Shown: positions 52,822 to 62,909 of the stretch, one piece after another
How the letters are laid out: the number at the start of each line of letters is the position of its first letter
How positions within the stretch are numbered: position 1 is the first letter of the stretch
Made by a program: the position numbers and the translations under genes
Source: Nepenthes gracilis
Lineage: Eukaryota > Streptophyta > Magnoliopsida > Caryophyllales > Nepenthaceae
Assembly: GCA_033239525.1 (NCBI GenBank)
Contig: BSYO01000016.1
Span: forward strand, 5,529,045 to 5,593,044
DNA: 64,000 nt
Reading direction: 5' to 3'
The notes under the pieces: model-generated
Told to the model about the DNA's origin: nothing
What the model saw: the letters and a program-made list of their open reading frames with translations, nothing else
Database searches by the model: none

Positions 52822-53431
52822 ACACACAAGGCCACTCCAGCCTTAAAGAGAAACAATGCCACTCTGCTCTTTAAGAGGACAAAGGTACTCCGGATATATC
52901 AACAATGCCACTCCGTCCAAAGTGAGCAAAAGCACTCCGGCCTCCCACAATCACAAGGCCACTCTGGGTAGAAGGGAGCATTGAGCTACCTTGTACTCAC
53001 AATAGAAAAAGGGAAATATATATATATATATATACTTTTTTTTTCCTTACATCGGCAAAGCCAACTCTGGATTCAAAACCCAACACACACAATAAGCACC
53101 GGACACTCATCGCAAATGGCCACTCCGGTCAAAAGTGAACAAAATACACTCTGGGCACTGTAGCAAAGCCACTCCGTCCAATAGAGAACAAAAAAACATA
53201 AAAGGCAGACCGGCCTGGTCACACTCAAGGCCTCTCCGGTCATTGAGCGATAAAGGTCACTCCGGCCTTTAAGAGGACAAAAAGGCATTCCGGATATAAG
53301 AACAAAAACACTCTGGATAAACGAACAATGCCACTCCGTTCAAGGTGAGCATAAAACACTCCGGCCACCAAGAAATACAAGGCCACTTCAGGCAACAGGA
53401 AGCAACAAAACAACCTTGAACTCACAACAGG
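52822..53431. repeat. duplicated block with GCCACTCCGG-type units
   Basis: 52822-53003 and about 53222-53431 share the order GGCCACTCC/GGCCTCTCC, AAGAGGACAAA, ACTCCGGATAT, CAATGCCACTCCGT, GTGAGCA and ACAAGGCCACT. Within each, CACTCCG words recur every 20-45 nt. A short (TA)n run lies at 53018-53034. Confidence 0.7.
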
Positions 53432-53496
53432 AATTGGCCATAAGGGTGCACAAGGCCTCACCGGCCTTAACACCCATCCTGAACCTCCACTGCAAA

Positions 53497-53765
53497 TCAC
53501 TTAGATGTATAGGGCTTTATCCTACTCCGAGATTTTTTCTTAGCCAGTTCAAGGCTACCAGTGGAGCTTGAAGAAAACGGCTCCCCTAAGTTAGAAGCAA
53601 CTAGGGAGTATTTTTTTGAAATACGAGAGATAGGGTTGGGAGTGAGATCTAGATCGATAGCAGACGTAGGCTCCATCTCCGAAGTCTTTCCATCAGAAGG
53701 AGGAATCGACAGGTCATGGATCTCGATATCTGCACCAGGATTGGGCAGAATATCAATCAAAGACG
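53497..53765 (-). pseudogene. ORF1 C-terminal fragment with DLDLTP motif
   Basis: Open from 53765: ILPNPGADIEIHDLSIPPSD, SAIDLDLTPNPISRISKKYS (DLDLTP at 53638-53655), SSSSTGSLELAKKKSRSRIK and stop. The segment after the motif matches SPSGSLAVARESWALD of the 25296-27548 ORF1. It is truncated on its 5' side by the junction at 53768. Confidence 0.75.
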
Positions 53766-53767
53766 AA

Positions 53768-55560
53768 GCATTCCCCGGGCACCACCCTGAACCAAATCAA
53801 GGTTAAAGAAAACACAAAAACTACAAGATGAAAAACATCTCATCCGGCCAAAACGGCCCAAATACCATACAAAAAATAACAGCAACTGCAAAGGGGAACG
53901 TTGCCTCCACCCGCTCATGAACCAATGGAGACCTCCCGGCAGGCAACAACTCCTAATCAACTGGGCAGCACCAAAGCCACCGCCATTACAATACCGGCAC
54001 TTAACCTTCATCACAGCACAGGCCCTCAGGTGGAATTTTGACACAAGCAGAGAGCCTGTAACCTCCCAGTTTCAACAACGCATAACTGTGCCATATCAAA
54101 GAAGATGGTCTGTAACTCCAACCCCATCTGGGACACAGCCCAACATCACAGTGGGATTAGATGCTTTCTAGCAGCATCTAGTCACCAAGAGCCGGAAGCA
54201 GCAAACCCCAAGCATCAATTTCCAAACCCAGCAACAACAGTAGCAGTTGCAATATGGGTTAACAAATAATACCTTCTTCAGTGGAAAAATTCAGCATCAT
54301 CCCACATGTCATTAGGCATGCATTCTAACGCAACAAAGTGAAGCTAGTCCACTTTCCAGCCTTCTTGCATCCACCAGAGAAGGAAGCTGGGATGATAGAC
54401 AGAGCATCTTCACCAGCATCAGCAACACAAATTGCACAGGGAGCCAACAGGGACATGAGAAGAAACAAAATGCACAGGGCTGACAACCAACAACACCAGC
54501 ACCTCAGCCCAGCTTCTCAACAAGTTCAAATCTAGCCTCCAGGAACCAGAAGTTGTTTCATCTGTGCAAAAATTCAGCATCATCCCACATGGCATTAGAC
54601 ATGCACTCTAACGCAACCAAAAAATATTTTTTAAAAAGAAACCAGCAGCTTCAGCAAAGGCAGATTTTTAGACTACTGCATGACCACCCAATTACTTCCT
54701 GCTTAGCAATTAGAAGGTGAAACCCACCAACAGGCAGCCTTACTACACATTGCAACACAGCAGATGCAGCTACACATCCAGCAACTAAATGTAGCACCGC
54801 TTCCAACTGAGGCACCAGGGAAAATACACCAGATACCAACAGCTCTGCAACAGTTCCACAGAACTACAGGGGCATCAATCTGTCCAGCTCCATATACTAC
54901 ACCAGCATCAGAGTCATCAACATCAGGCTCAGCAGCATTTCAGCATCAATTAGGTCCACAGGGCCAGACTCGGCAAAACTAGCATCGACAACTGTTGGCA
55001 TGTCATTAAGTAGCAGATTCAAAATAGACATCCAAAGACGTCCACTGAATAGTCGCCCCAACCACAAAACAACTGCAATCGAGAGCTAGTATAGCTGGAA
55101 CAAAGCAAGAGCAGCAGCAAAACCCAAAGGAAGCAGAGTATAGCTTTGGGAATCCAGCATCATAACCGCAGCAATAAGTAGAAGCAAACCAATAGCTCAA
55201 AAACCCAGGCACCCTCATGGACAAAAACCACCAATCCAAGAAAGGTCATAGCCACTCAAAAACATGCTGACAGCACAGAGATAAATGTCCATCCAGCAAC
55301 ACAGATTTATTTACAGCTAGATAACATTCCAAGCATACCCCCTCAGCAAGGCCTAGGAGCCAGGGGATGTCTTGGGCTTTTTGGATTTTTTCTTTTTCCT
55401 GGATTTTGATGGCTTCCAAGCTTCGCAATCCATGGCCATCGCCTCATTGACACTCAAGAATTTTTCTTTGGAGTAGTCAATGGCCCAGCCCACGCAAACC
55501 TCAGCAGAGGATTCGATTGGGTTGACAGGGCCAGCGCCCACTTGCTTTAGAGAAGCCAGC
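53768..55560 (-). mobile_element. ORF1-only element lacking its terminal tail
   Basis: ORF1 C-terminus at 55353-55555, then 1.6 kb of T+G-rich (minus strand) body down to the GGGGAATGC box at about 53770-53779. The hairpin, ACTTACC and poly(A) that normally follow are missing, and the next base belongs to the ORF1 of the 52554-53767 element. Confidence 0.6.
55353..55555 (-). pseudogene. ORF1 C-terminal fragment with basic tail
   Basis: QVGAGPVNPIESSAEVCVGW, AIDYSKEKFLSVNEAMAMD, EAWKPSKSRKKKKSKKPKTS and stop. The WKPSKSRKKK end is the same basic tail as PWKPAKSRKERK at 27472. The rest of ORF1 is lost at the junction near 55560. Confidence 0.6.
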
Positions 55561-56087
55561 CCATACTTTGCTCCTGCTGTTGTTACCCTGTGGATTGGTT
55601 GCAGTTGGGCGTTGCTGCTGGCCTCATAAAGAATGGCAGATGCTTCGGTTCTGAGACTTGGGAGCTATTGCAAGAAGGCTGCAGGCTCTTTGTTGTGGAA
55701 AATAGTATAAAACCATGTGCCTAATTTCCTCTTACGCTAAGTTGGAAATTTCCTCCCATGCTAAGTTAGAAATTATGATTGCTGGTTTTTTCGCTGGTGG
55801 TGGAACAGGCGCTGCCTTGTTGAACGTTGAAGTAGCTGGAAGACTTGGTGGCCTGCTGCTTTTGATCTATTTTCTTTTTTTGGGTGTGGTGTTGAAGTTG
55901 TCTGTGCTGTCTCCTTGGATGGTTGCTACTGTTGGTCGGTGATAATCATTTTGAAGTTTTGCTGTCCTATGGGTGGGCTGATGCTGGAATGATTGCAGTG
56001 TCTTTTTACGATATTGTCTGTGTTTTTTGGCATTTTCTGTGTGTGTGTATTGTGGCTGGGAGAAACCAACCGGGAGAGATGTAGCCC
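55561..56087 (+). other. plus-strand non-coding body sequence
   Basis: T+G-rich with TGCTGC words, like the element bodies, but with no tail or ORF1. It may be the 3' continuation of the 48958-52435 element after its interruption by minus elements. Confidence 0.4.
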
Positions 56088-56096
56088 TCATCTAGA

Positions 56097-56118
56097 GAGA
56101 GAAGCTCTGGCTTCTCTC
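56097..56118 (+). promoter_or_regulatory. 5' UTR hairpin
   Basis: Same GAGAGAAGC / GCTTCTCTC arms and TCTG loop as 42756-42777. No ORF1 follows here. Confidence 0.75.
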
Positions 56119-56453
56119 TTGGAGCGTTTCAAAGTGAAATTTGAAACGCGGGTGGTTCTCGCCCGATTTCTGCCGTCGCCGACTGTGTTCATCCTTTGAG
56201 GCCTCGAAGCTCTCACTGGATCGCACCCTTTTCTTCTCGGTTCACACCTATGGCTGTGCGCTCGGATCGCTTCTCCCACCTTTGTCCGTAAAGGACGTTT
56301 CCTCTTCGCTGTAGCTGATTGGGTTGTAGGCTCCTGCACGTTGGGCTGTTTCATCGTCTAACGGAGCAGTTTCCAGCCTTGGTGCCTGGTGCTCGGGAAG
56401 GAGCAGATTGGGGTTTCTGCAAATGCCTATATCCCATCTGTTGCGGCTGTTCC

Positions 56454-56477
56454 AGAGAGGAGCTCTAGCTACTCTCT
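56454..56477 (+). promoter_or_regulatory. variant 5' UTR hairpin
   Basis: AGAGAGGAGCT and AGCTACTCTCT pair with one mismatch around CT. A changed sequence keeps the fold of the 56097 hairpin. Confidence 0.6.
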
Positions 56478-58175
56478 AGGTTTTCTTTCGTTTTCTATTT
56501 TTTCTTCAAATTCCAAATTTCGTATTTCAAATTTCAGTTTTGAAATTTGATTTATTAGGGTTTCTCGCCACCGATTTTAGCTGGGTTTCCATGCTTTGGC
56601 TATTGGGGCTGAGATTCCCTGTTCTGGTTTCCCTGCGGAAGCTAGGCTTAGGTTGCTGTCTGGTTTGTGTTTCATGGACAGATTTGCCATTCCCGGTGTG
56701 TTGCAGATGGATTCTTTGTACTACTTTCTTGGTGTGAGAATCTGGGTCTGCAGTTCTTTGGTTTAGGGCGCTGCTGTCTGATGCTCATGTCGGCTCTCGC
56801 GTTGCTAAATGGATCTGACGCAGATGAATATCCTGTGTTGCTGGCTCTGATGATTCTCAGCCTGTGTGTTTCCTTCCTGTTGGATGGGTTGCGGGATACC
56901 CGTGCAGATCTAGCTTGGGACAATGCCAAGGCTGAGGTACTGAAGAGTTGGCAGAGGCCTTGTTTTGATGCAGGAGATCCTACTGATGCGGTGAAGTCGA
57001 GTATTTGTTCTACAATGCTGCTGTCCTCTCCTGCTGTGTGGTTTCTTTGTCTGACGAAGTTTAGACTATGTTGTTTTGGTTTGTAGCCAATCTGTGGAGC
57101 AATGTATGGTCTGCAACTGCCGAGGGTTGCTGTTTGAGGTGCATTCCTCTGTTTGCTGAATGCTAAGGAGATTTGCTGCTTCTCTCCTCGCTGAGGCAGT
57201 GTGTTGTTGTTGCTGCAAAGCTGTTGGATTGAATTTGTACCTGGGGTTCGGCTGTTGGGGGTGTTGGAGGCTGTTGGTGGCGTGGAACCATTTTGCTGCA
57301 TTGTGAAGAATGGGATAATGCCACGTGTCTGATACCCCCTGCCCTTACTAATGTTGGTTGGCTGAGAAGCTGATTGGCTGCTGCAGTGCCCTGCTGAAGC
57401 TGGTGTGCTGCTGATCCTGAAGCTGGTGGCAGAGCTGCTTTTGTAGTCTGGCGTATGCTGATTTGTGCCTGGTTCATCAGCTGGATGTGGAGGTGCAGTC
57501 ACATGATGAATATGATCCTGCATTCTCGAATGCTTTTTTGGCAGGTGTTAAAGAATATTGCAGGCCGTTATGCGGGCCTGTTTTTTGGATCCTGCTGATC
57601 TCTGTGGGATGCTGAAGTGGGTTTGGCTGCAATTGGGGCACGGCTGCTGGCTTCATTATAATTGTGTGGTATGGCAGTTGCCATGCCCATTCTCTGCGGG
57701 TGTTGGTGCTGTTGGCTGGATGCTGGAAATTTTGTGTGCTGTACCATTGTTTTGTGATCATTGCCTCTGGTTTGAACTTCCCTGGGTCTTTCTTTTGTTA
57801 GTTGTGGTGATGTGATGCAGTTTTGGAATGGCGTTGCTCATGGCTACTGCCTAAGGGTCTTCTGGTTTGGTAGCTGCGCTTGATGTTGCTGCAGTTTTGG
57901 ATCGTTGGTTGGTGGCCTTCTCGGTTGATCTGCACTGTTGACTGAATTTGCTACCTCCGGTTTTGATGCTGGCTGCGGGTGGGTAGTTGTTTTATTTTCC
58001 TCTATTGAGTGTGCTGGCGCTGAATTGACCATATCTTTGGAGCTGCTGGTTTCCCTTTCTGGTTGCGGTGGCTTATTTTTTTGGACCTATGCTGGTCGAG
58101 CCGTCCACCCTTTCGTTCGTCACTGCTGCTGGCCTGGTGAAATGGGATCATGGCAGGAGTGCTGATTATGCTTCC

Positions 58176-58198
58176 TTTTTTTTTTTTTTTGGTAAGTT
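58176..58198 (-). mobile_element. 23-nt tail-only insertion with 14-bp TSD
   Basis: T15 followed by GGTAAGTT, that is AACTTACC plus A15 on the minus strand, between CTGATTATGCTTCC at 58162-58175 and 58199-58212. Confidence 0.9.
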
Positions 58199-58568
58199 CT
58201 GATTATGCTTCCACAGTGGCTGTTGCCGATTTTGTTTGCCCATTACATATGATGGTGCTCCTTTACTCACGCTATCATGTTGTTATGCTGTTCGGTCATT
58301 GGGTTGCTGCCCTGTACAGTTGGCGCTCCTTGATGGATCTTTTTTTTTTTTTGTTTTGCTGTGTCATCCTCGTTGTGTCAGGTGTTGTTTTTCACGTTCT
58401 TTCATGTGTTTTAGATGTTTTTTTTTTAATTCTGTTGTACCAGTTGCTCGGGACATGCCCTGGAGCTCTTTGTTTTACCTCTAAGTTAAACACTTGGAGT
58501 TAAAACATTTTTCTTGTAATTTTTTCTTCCATAAATCCAAAATTCTTACTTAACAAAAAAAAAAAAAA

Positions 58569-58959
58569 TGCTGATGGCTAATGCTGTCCCGAGGCAGTTG
58601 AAGCCCTATCTGTTGGCCATTAAATGGGCTTGCTGACTCAAACTGTTTCCTGAATTCGGGTTGCAGTTGCAGGAAGGAGGTAGTACCTTTTGTGAAGATT
58701 AAGCTGCTGGAATTGCTGACTATGTTTTTCGGTAGCTTGATGTAGTTGGGTGTAGAACCCCACGTTGTGCGTGTCGAAGGAGTAGGTGTTGGATTGGATG
58801 CACTCTTCCTTTGTTGGGCTGTGAAGAACGGCTAATGGAGCTGCGGTACTAGTGCCCCAGGCTGTGAATCTGCTGATCTGGCAAACTATTTTGCTGAGTT
58901 GCTGATGCCCTCTCTGATGGGCTGTAAAGTCTGGAGCTATTTGCTCCATTTTCACCCTG
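58569..58959 (+). other. plus-strand body sequence without a tail
   Basis: T+G-rich and non-coding, between the poly(A) at 58568 and the start of the next ORF1. Likely the disrupted part of an element that hosts the previous insertion. Confidence 0.4.
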
Positions 58960-58975
58960 TTGGGGAGTTCCCATG

Positions 58976-61160
58976 TCACGTTCTCGGACCCTTCTCTTCC
59001 CGGTCCCCCGATTCCTTCCCCTTCTGTGCTTCCAACGACGGAGATTAATGGTGCGAACGAATTTCCCCCTCTTCCCGTTAAAACTCTGTCCTCCTCAAAT
59101 GGCCCCGATCTTTGGTTTCTGTCGCAGGTAGTGGGCTTGGATGCTGATTGCGATTCTCCTCGGATGCCGATTCTCCCATCCCAACCCCGTTATGATGTAT
59201 CTGGTTCTCTCTGCTGCGCCCGTCGAACTCGGGCCGCTATTTCTACGTAAAACCAAGGTATCTCCTAAATCATTGACTCGACTTTAAAAGCGCAAATGTC
59301 CATCCTCCCGCAAAATCTTGGGCTCAAGTCGCCGAGGTTAAAGGGCTTCGCTCCTTTGGCTCTCTAAAGTTCTTTCCCCCTCTCTCGAGTCGACCTTGTT
59401 AGCCCAAGCTCTCCTCCCGCCGAGGTGCGGCAAAGAATGTGTCAAGTTTGGGGCCACACTGGGTGGGCTTCTTTCTGTTAAGCCTCCTCACTTTTATTTG
59501 TAAATGGCATCGCCCGTAGAATTTGGGCAAAATATGGGATGCATCACGTCATTGTCAATGGTAATGGGATTTATTTCTTCCAATTTGACTACGAACATCA
59601 ATCGAAGCTTGCTTGACTAGAGGACCCTGGTCATTTAAAAGTCGCCTATCCTCCTCAAAAGATGGTCAAAGGGATTGAGTCGGATTACAGATCGCTCTCG
59701 TCGGTCCCTGTTTGGATCTCACTGTCTAACGTGCCCATTGAATTCGGACTCCAATGGGGTTAAGTTGGATTTCAGCAGGATTGGTAAGCCAATCCTTTGT
59801 GACTCACTTACCGCCTCTATGCATCGAGTGCACGTGGCGAGTGTGTGTTGAGATGCAAATGGGTGATCCTCGTCTATGCAACAATTAAGATTTTGTCGAT
59901 GGTCTTTTGTTCCTTCCGTGGTGGTTGAGGTTGATATTGCTTATCACTCTAGGCAAGAATTTAATAGATTTACTACTTGATTTTAAGAGGCCTCGCTGCT
60001 AAGCCAAAAGCCCAGTTCCGATTCTTTGCTGGGTGATGCATCCTCCATCATACCCCAATCTGTTTTGGATGTGTATGTGGAAGACGTTGAACTCGCTATT
60101 CTGCTGCGCAGGCAGGTAGAGAGGTTGAATCCTCTTCTAATAATGTCTGGATGATATAGGTCGAGGTCTTGTTGTCCCGGCATTGATGATAAATCGGACG
60201 GGCTGTTTTCTCCATCGCCTTCCCTTTGTCTCGACTTAGCTCCCGCTCGGGATGCCATTCTTTGTGCGCTCCCATCCGGGTTTGTGTGAATCGGATCGAT
60301 CGACGGGCCCCTAGCCGAGGCTCTTCCCTTGGGGAATGGTGGTTCGATCCGCCGATTACAATTGGACCGTTCTTATGAGGAGTGTGCTAATATGCCTTCT
60401 TATTTGGCAGTCCTTATGATCACCATCCACGGATGGTGCCGCCTCGCTTGTAAATATTGGAGTGCCGATGCTTGAAGCTAGTAATCACCGGGAGTGCTGT
60501 GGTGTAAGTTGTGAAGGCCTCCCGGATCTTTGATATCCACCGAATGGTGGATACCGTTGATGCGGAGTTGCCTGTAACACCCTCCGCTGTTTGGCACCAG
60601 CCCACAGGCTCCAATATGGTTACAGTGTGAAAGGGGCTCCGGTGATTTGGGTCCCAAAGGGACCTCGCTTGCTGATGTTGGGGCTTCTAATGATACTTGC
60701 TCCTTGAAATCGATGGGTCTCTGTTGGGGTTGAAGAACTTCTGCAAGGGACTTGGCTTGTCCGATTGCCTTACTCCTGGATTTGATGATTCTACTCCTAG
60801 GAGTCTATTGCGCGGATTGTTAGTAAATACTCCGATTTGCTTCTTCTCCGAGGAAAACGCCCTAAGGATCCATCGTTGATGGTCCTGTGGACCTTCTTGA
60901 ACTTGATCATCATGCTATGCCCGGTCTAGGTCCCGATTCTTGGATGCTCATATGTTGCCAAGGAATGCGGTGGTGGTGCTGATCATGTTCTCGTCCGGTG
61001 CGCTTCATTGCCGGTGGCGTGGACTATGTGTATGATGAACGTCAATGATATGCGGACGAGCTATTTGCTAGGCAAAGCTATAAATGGGAGGAACGGATGG
61101 CAGCTGAGCGTCATTGGCATAAATCTGCCTCCAAGAAAGCCCGGCGACCTCATTCATGAT
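58976..61160 (+). pseudogene. highly degraded ORF1 (DUF4283)
   Basis: The N-terminus is open: HVTFSDPSLPGPPIPSPSVL, FPPLPVKTLSSSNGPDLWFL. DUF4283 is recognisable through many frameshifts: AEVRQRMCQVWGHTGWASF, FVNGIARRIWAKYGMHHVIV, IYFFQFDYEHQSKLA, VPVWISLSNVPIEFG. No zinc knuckle was found. The end ERHWHKSASKKARRPHS may be the basic tail. Not functional. Confidence 0.6.
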
Positions 61161-62562
61161 ATCTAATGGTTTGCCATCTAGATATCTGTTGCAGATGCGA
61201 TGCCTGCTCCTTTTTTGGGTTGTGCTTCTTTGCCCGGTCTTGGTTGGGTCATGTAATCGGCTGCCTGCTACCCTGATGGCCTTATTAGTACACCGATCCC
61301 TGTCCGTTTGATTTGGAATTTGCTGATCCGTTGTGTAAAGTCGGCGGTCATTTTCCGGGGTGATGGATTCTTTTTGTTGGCAGGTTTCTGCTGCCGGCTA
61401 TCCTCCACTGCAATTCGGTGCTTAGTAATATCCTTCGTGATATGACTTCGATGGCCAGTTAGATGTTATATTGTTAGTTTTACAATCGTTTGATGCCCTG
61501 TCTTGATGTTGAGATATGCAATGCCATGATATTGCTTGCATGAGACGGCCTATAAACCGGGTGAGTGTTGATGTGCATAGTTTTACGATCCTATCTTTGC
61601 TGAGTTGTGAGCTGATCTTTGCTGGGTTGTTCTCGAAGATTTGGTGGAGCCTTCGCTGCTGTGGGCTTACTTGGTTGTTGTCCTTTACCCGAGGCCCATC
61701 TGGGCTCGGTGATGATCTCGGTGCATTTGGTTCTTACTAGTTTTCTTTGGTGTACCGTGTGCACAACTTGTACACAGATACAATATGTCCTTTGGTGAGA
61801 AGATTGTATGAAATTGGTGGCGTACGCTAATGTTGCCGCACTGTAGTAGGAGGTGATTGGCGATTTTTGGAAGAATGAGGATAAATTGGATGCGAGATGC
61901 AAACAGCCGATGATTGTGCGGCTAGTTTGCTGGTTTGCATAATCTTCTTTGTGGCTTTGATTTGAGGCCATTTTGCGAGAATGGAGTAAGGCGGCTGATG
62001 CATGGGTTCTTGTAGGGTCTTGGAGATGGGCTGGTTCCCTCTGCTTTGAATGTGGATCTTGGATTAGTCCCGGATCCGGTTGGATGATCGGGATGCGGCT
62101 CCTATCTTTGAATGATTGGTCCCATTGCTGTTTTGAATGTTGAAGATTGTTCTTTGCTGCCGTTGGAGTATAACAGCAACCAGCTCTCGGGATGCGTGGG
62201 ATTGGATGCTTTTTTTTTGTTTGTGGGTCTGTTTGATGCCCATTGGCTTGTTGTGAGCTGAATGGCTTTTTTGTTCAATCCACGTTGGCGTTACGCATCT
62301 TTGTGTGATGATGCCCTTTGGTATGATATGGCTGATGCTAATTTTGATGTGGGTAGCTACCGATGTAGGAGTTCACGATGCTCTTGATGTGAGCATCTTA
62401 TGCGTGGTGGATGGCCGTAGCCGATGGTGCTAAAAAGCCGTGAAAGTGCTTATGTGCCATTTCATGATGCTGGCCTTTTGGATTTTGCCTGGGAATGGCA
62501 GTTTAATATGTCTAGGAATTGCTTTTGAGTAATTCACTTGTGTTGTATGATTACCAGGATAG

Positions 62563-62587
62563 TTTTTTTTTTTTTTTTTTGGTAAGT
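62563..62587 (-). mobile_element. 25-nt tail-only insertion with TSD
   Basis: T18 plus GGTAAGT (ACTTACC-A18 on the minus strand) between ATTACCAGGATAG at 62550-62562 and 62588-62600; the TSD could be 2 nt longer because T follows on both sides. Confidence 0.88.
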
Positions 62588-62749
62588 ATTACCAGGATAG
62601 TTGGTATCATTGGTTGTATCTAAGTGCTCGGGGCATGCCCTAGCTTTTTTGGTTTATCCCCAAGTCGGAAAAACACTTGGTGATAAATCCTTACTTGTAA
62701 ATTTTTTCTCCCATAAATCCAAATCACTTACTTACCAAAAAAAAAAAAA

Positions 62750-62909
62750 GCAGGTGCTGCCGATTGTGCATTTGCCCATTGCCCTTACATGATCCCAAGA
62801 TCTTGGATGAGCTGCCAGTTTGATGCTGATCCAGTGATGGCTTCCTGAATCTGGTGTGTGGCCTATTTGCTGATATGGTGGACCGTCGATACATACTGTT
62901 TAGTAGATA
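62750..62909 (+). other. plus-strand body fragment
   Basis: Begins GTGCTGCCGATTGTGCATTT, similar to 58213-58260, so it is part of an element body that was interrupted. Non-coding. Confidence 0.45.

Larger units (their letters stand above)
52554..53767 (-). mobile_element. ORF1-only element, 5' truncated
   Basis: Tail (T9 at 52554-52562, hairpin about 52612-52651 with an altered outer arm), a repeat-rich body, and the ORF1 C-terminus at 53497-53765. No ORF2. At about 53768 it joins another minus element whose tail is incomplete. Confidence 0.65.
56088..58568 (+). mobile_element. ORF-less element: 5' hairpins, body, hairpin tail
   Basis: Two 5' UTR-type hairpins (56097-56118 and 56454-56477) are followed by 2 kb of T+G-rich sequence without DUF4283 or any LINE domain, then the CGGGACATGCCCTGG box, hairpin 58470-58508 (TGTTTTA/TAAAACA) and A14 (58555-58568). 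There may be two nested units, the second starting near 56446. Opposite-strand ORFs are Gln/Ser/Thr-rich shadows. Confidence 0.65.
58960..62749 (+). mobile_element. degenerate ORF1-only, hairpin-tailed element
   Basis: ORF1 remnant (58976-61160), 1.4 kb of T+G-rich body interrupted by a 25-nt tail insertion (62563-62587), then the CGGGGCATGCCCTAG box (62629-62643), hairpin 62651-62690 (GGTTTATC/GATAAATCC) and A13 (62737-62749). No ORF2. The most decayed member, so probably the oldest. No TSD found. Confidence 0.65.

Noticed and set aside
56672..57523. 283-residue open frame on the minus strand
   Set aside because: Gln/Ser/Thr/Pro-rich translation of the antisense of a TGCTG-rich body; sister bodies do not keep the frame and no domain is visible.
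59983..60258. DLDLYHPDII on the minus strand, resembling DLDLTPxSI
   Set aside because: The surrounding ORF1 remnant is on the plus strand and the neighbouring residues do not match; treated as chance.
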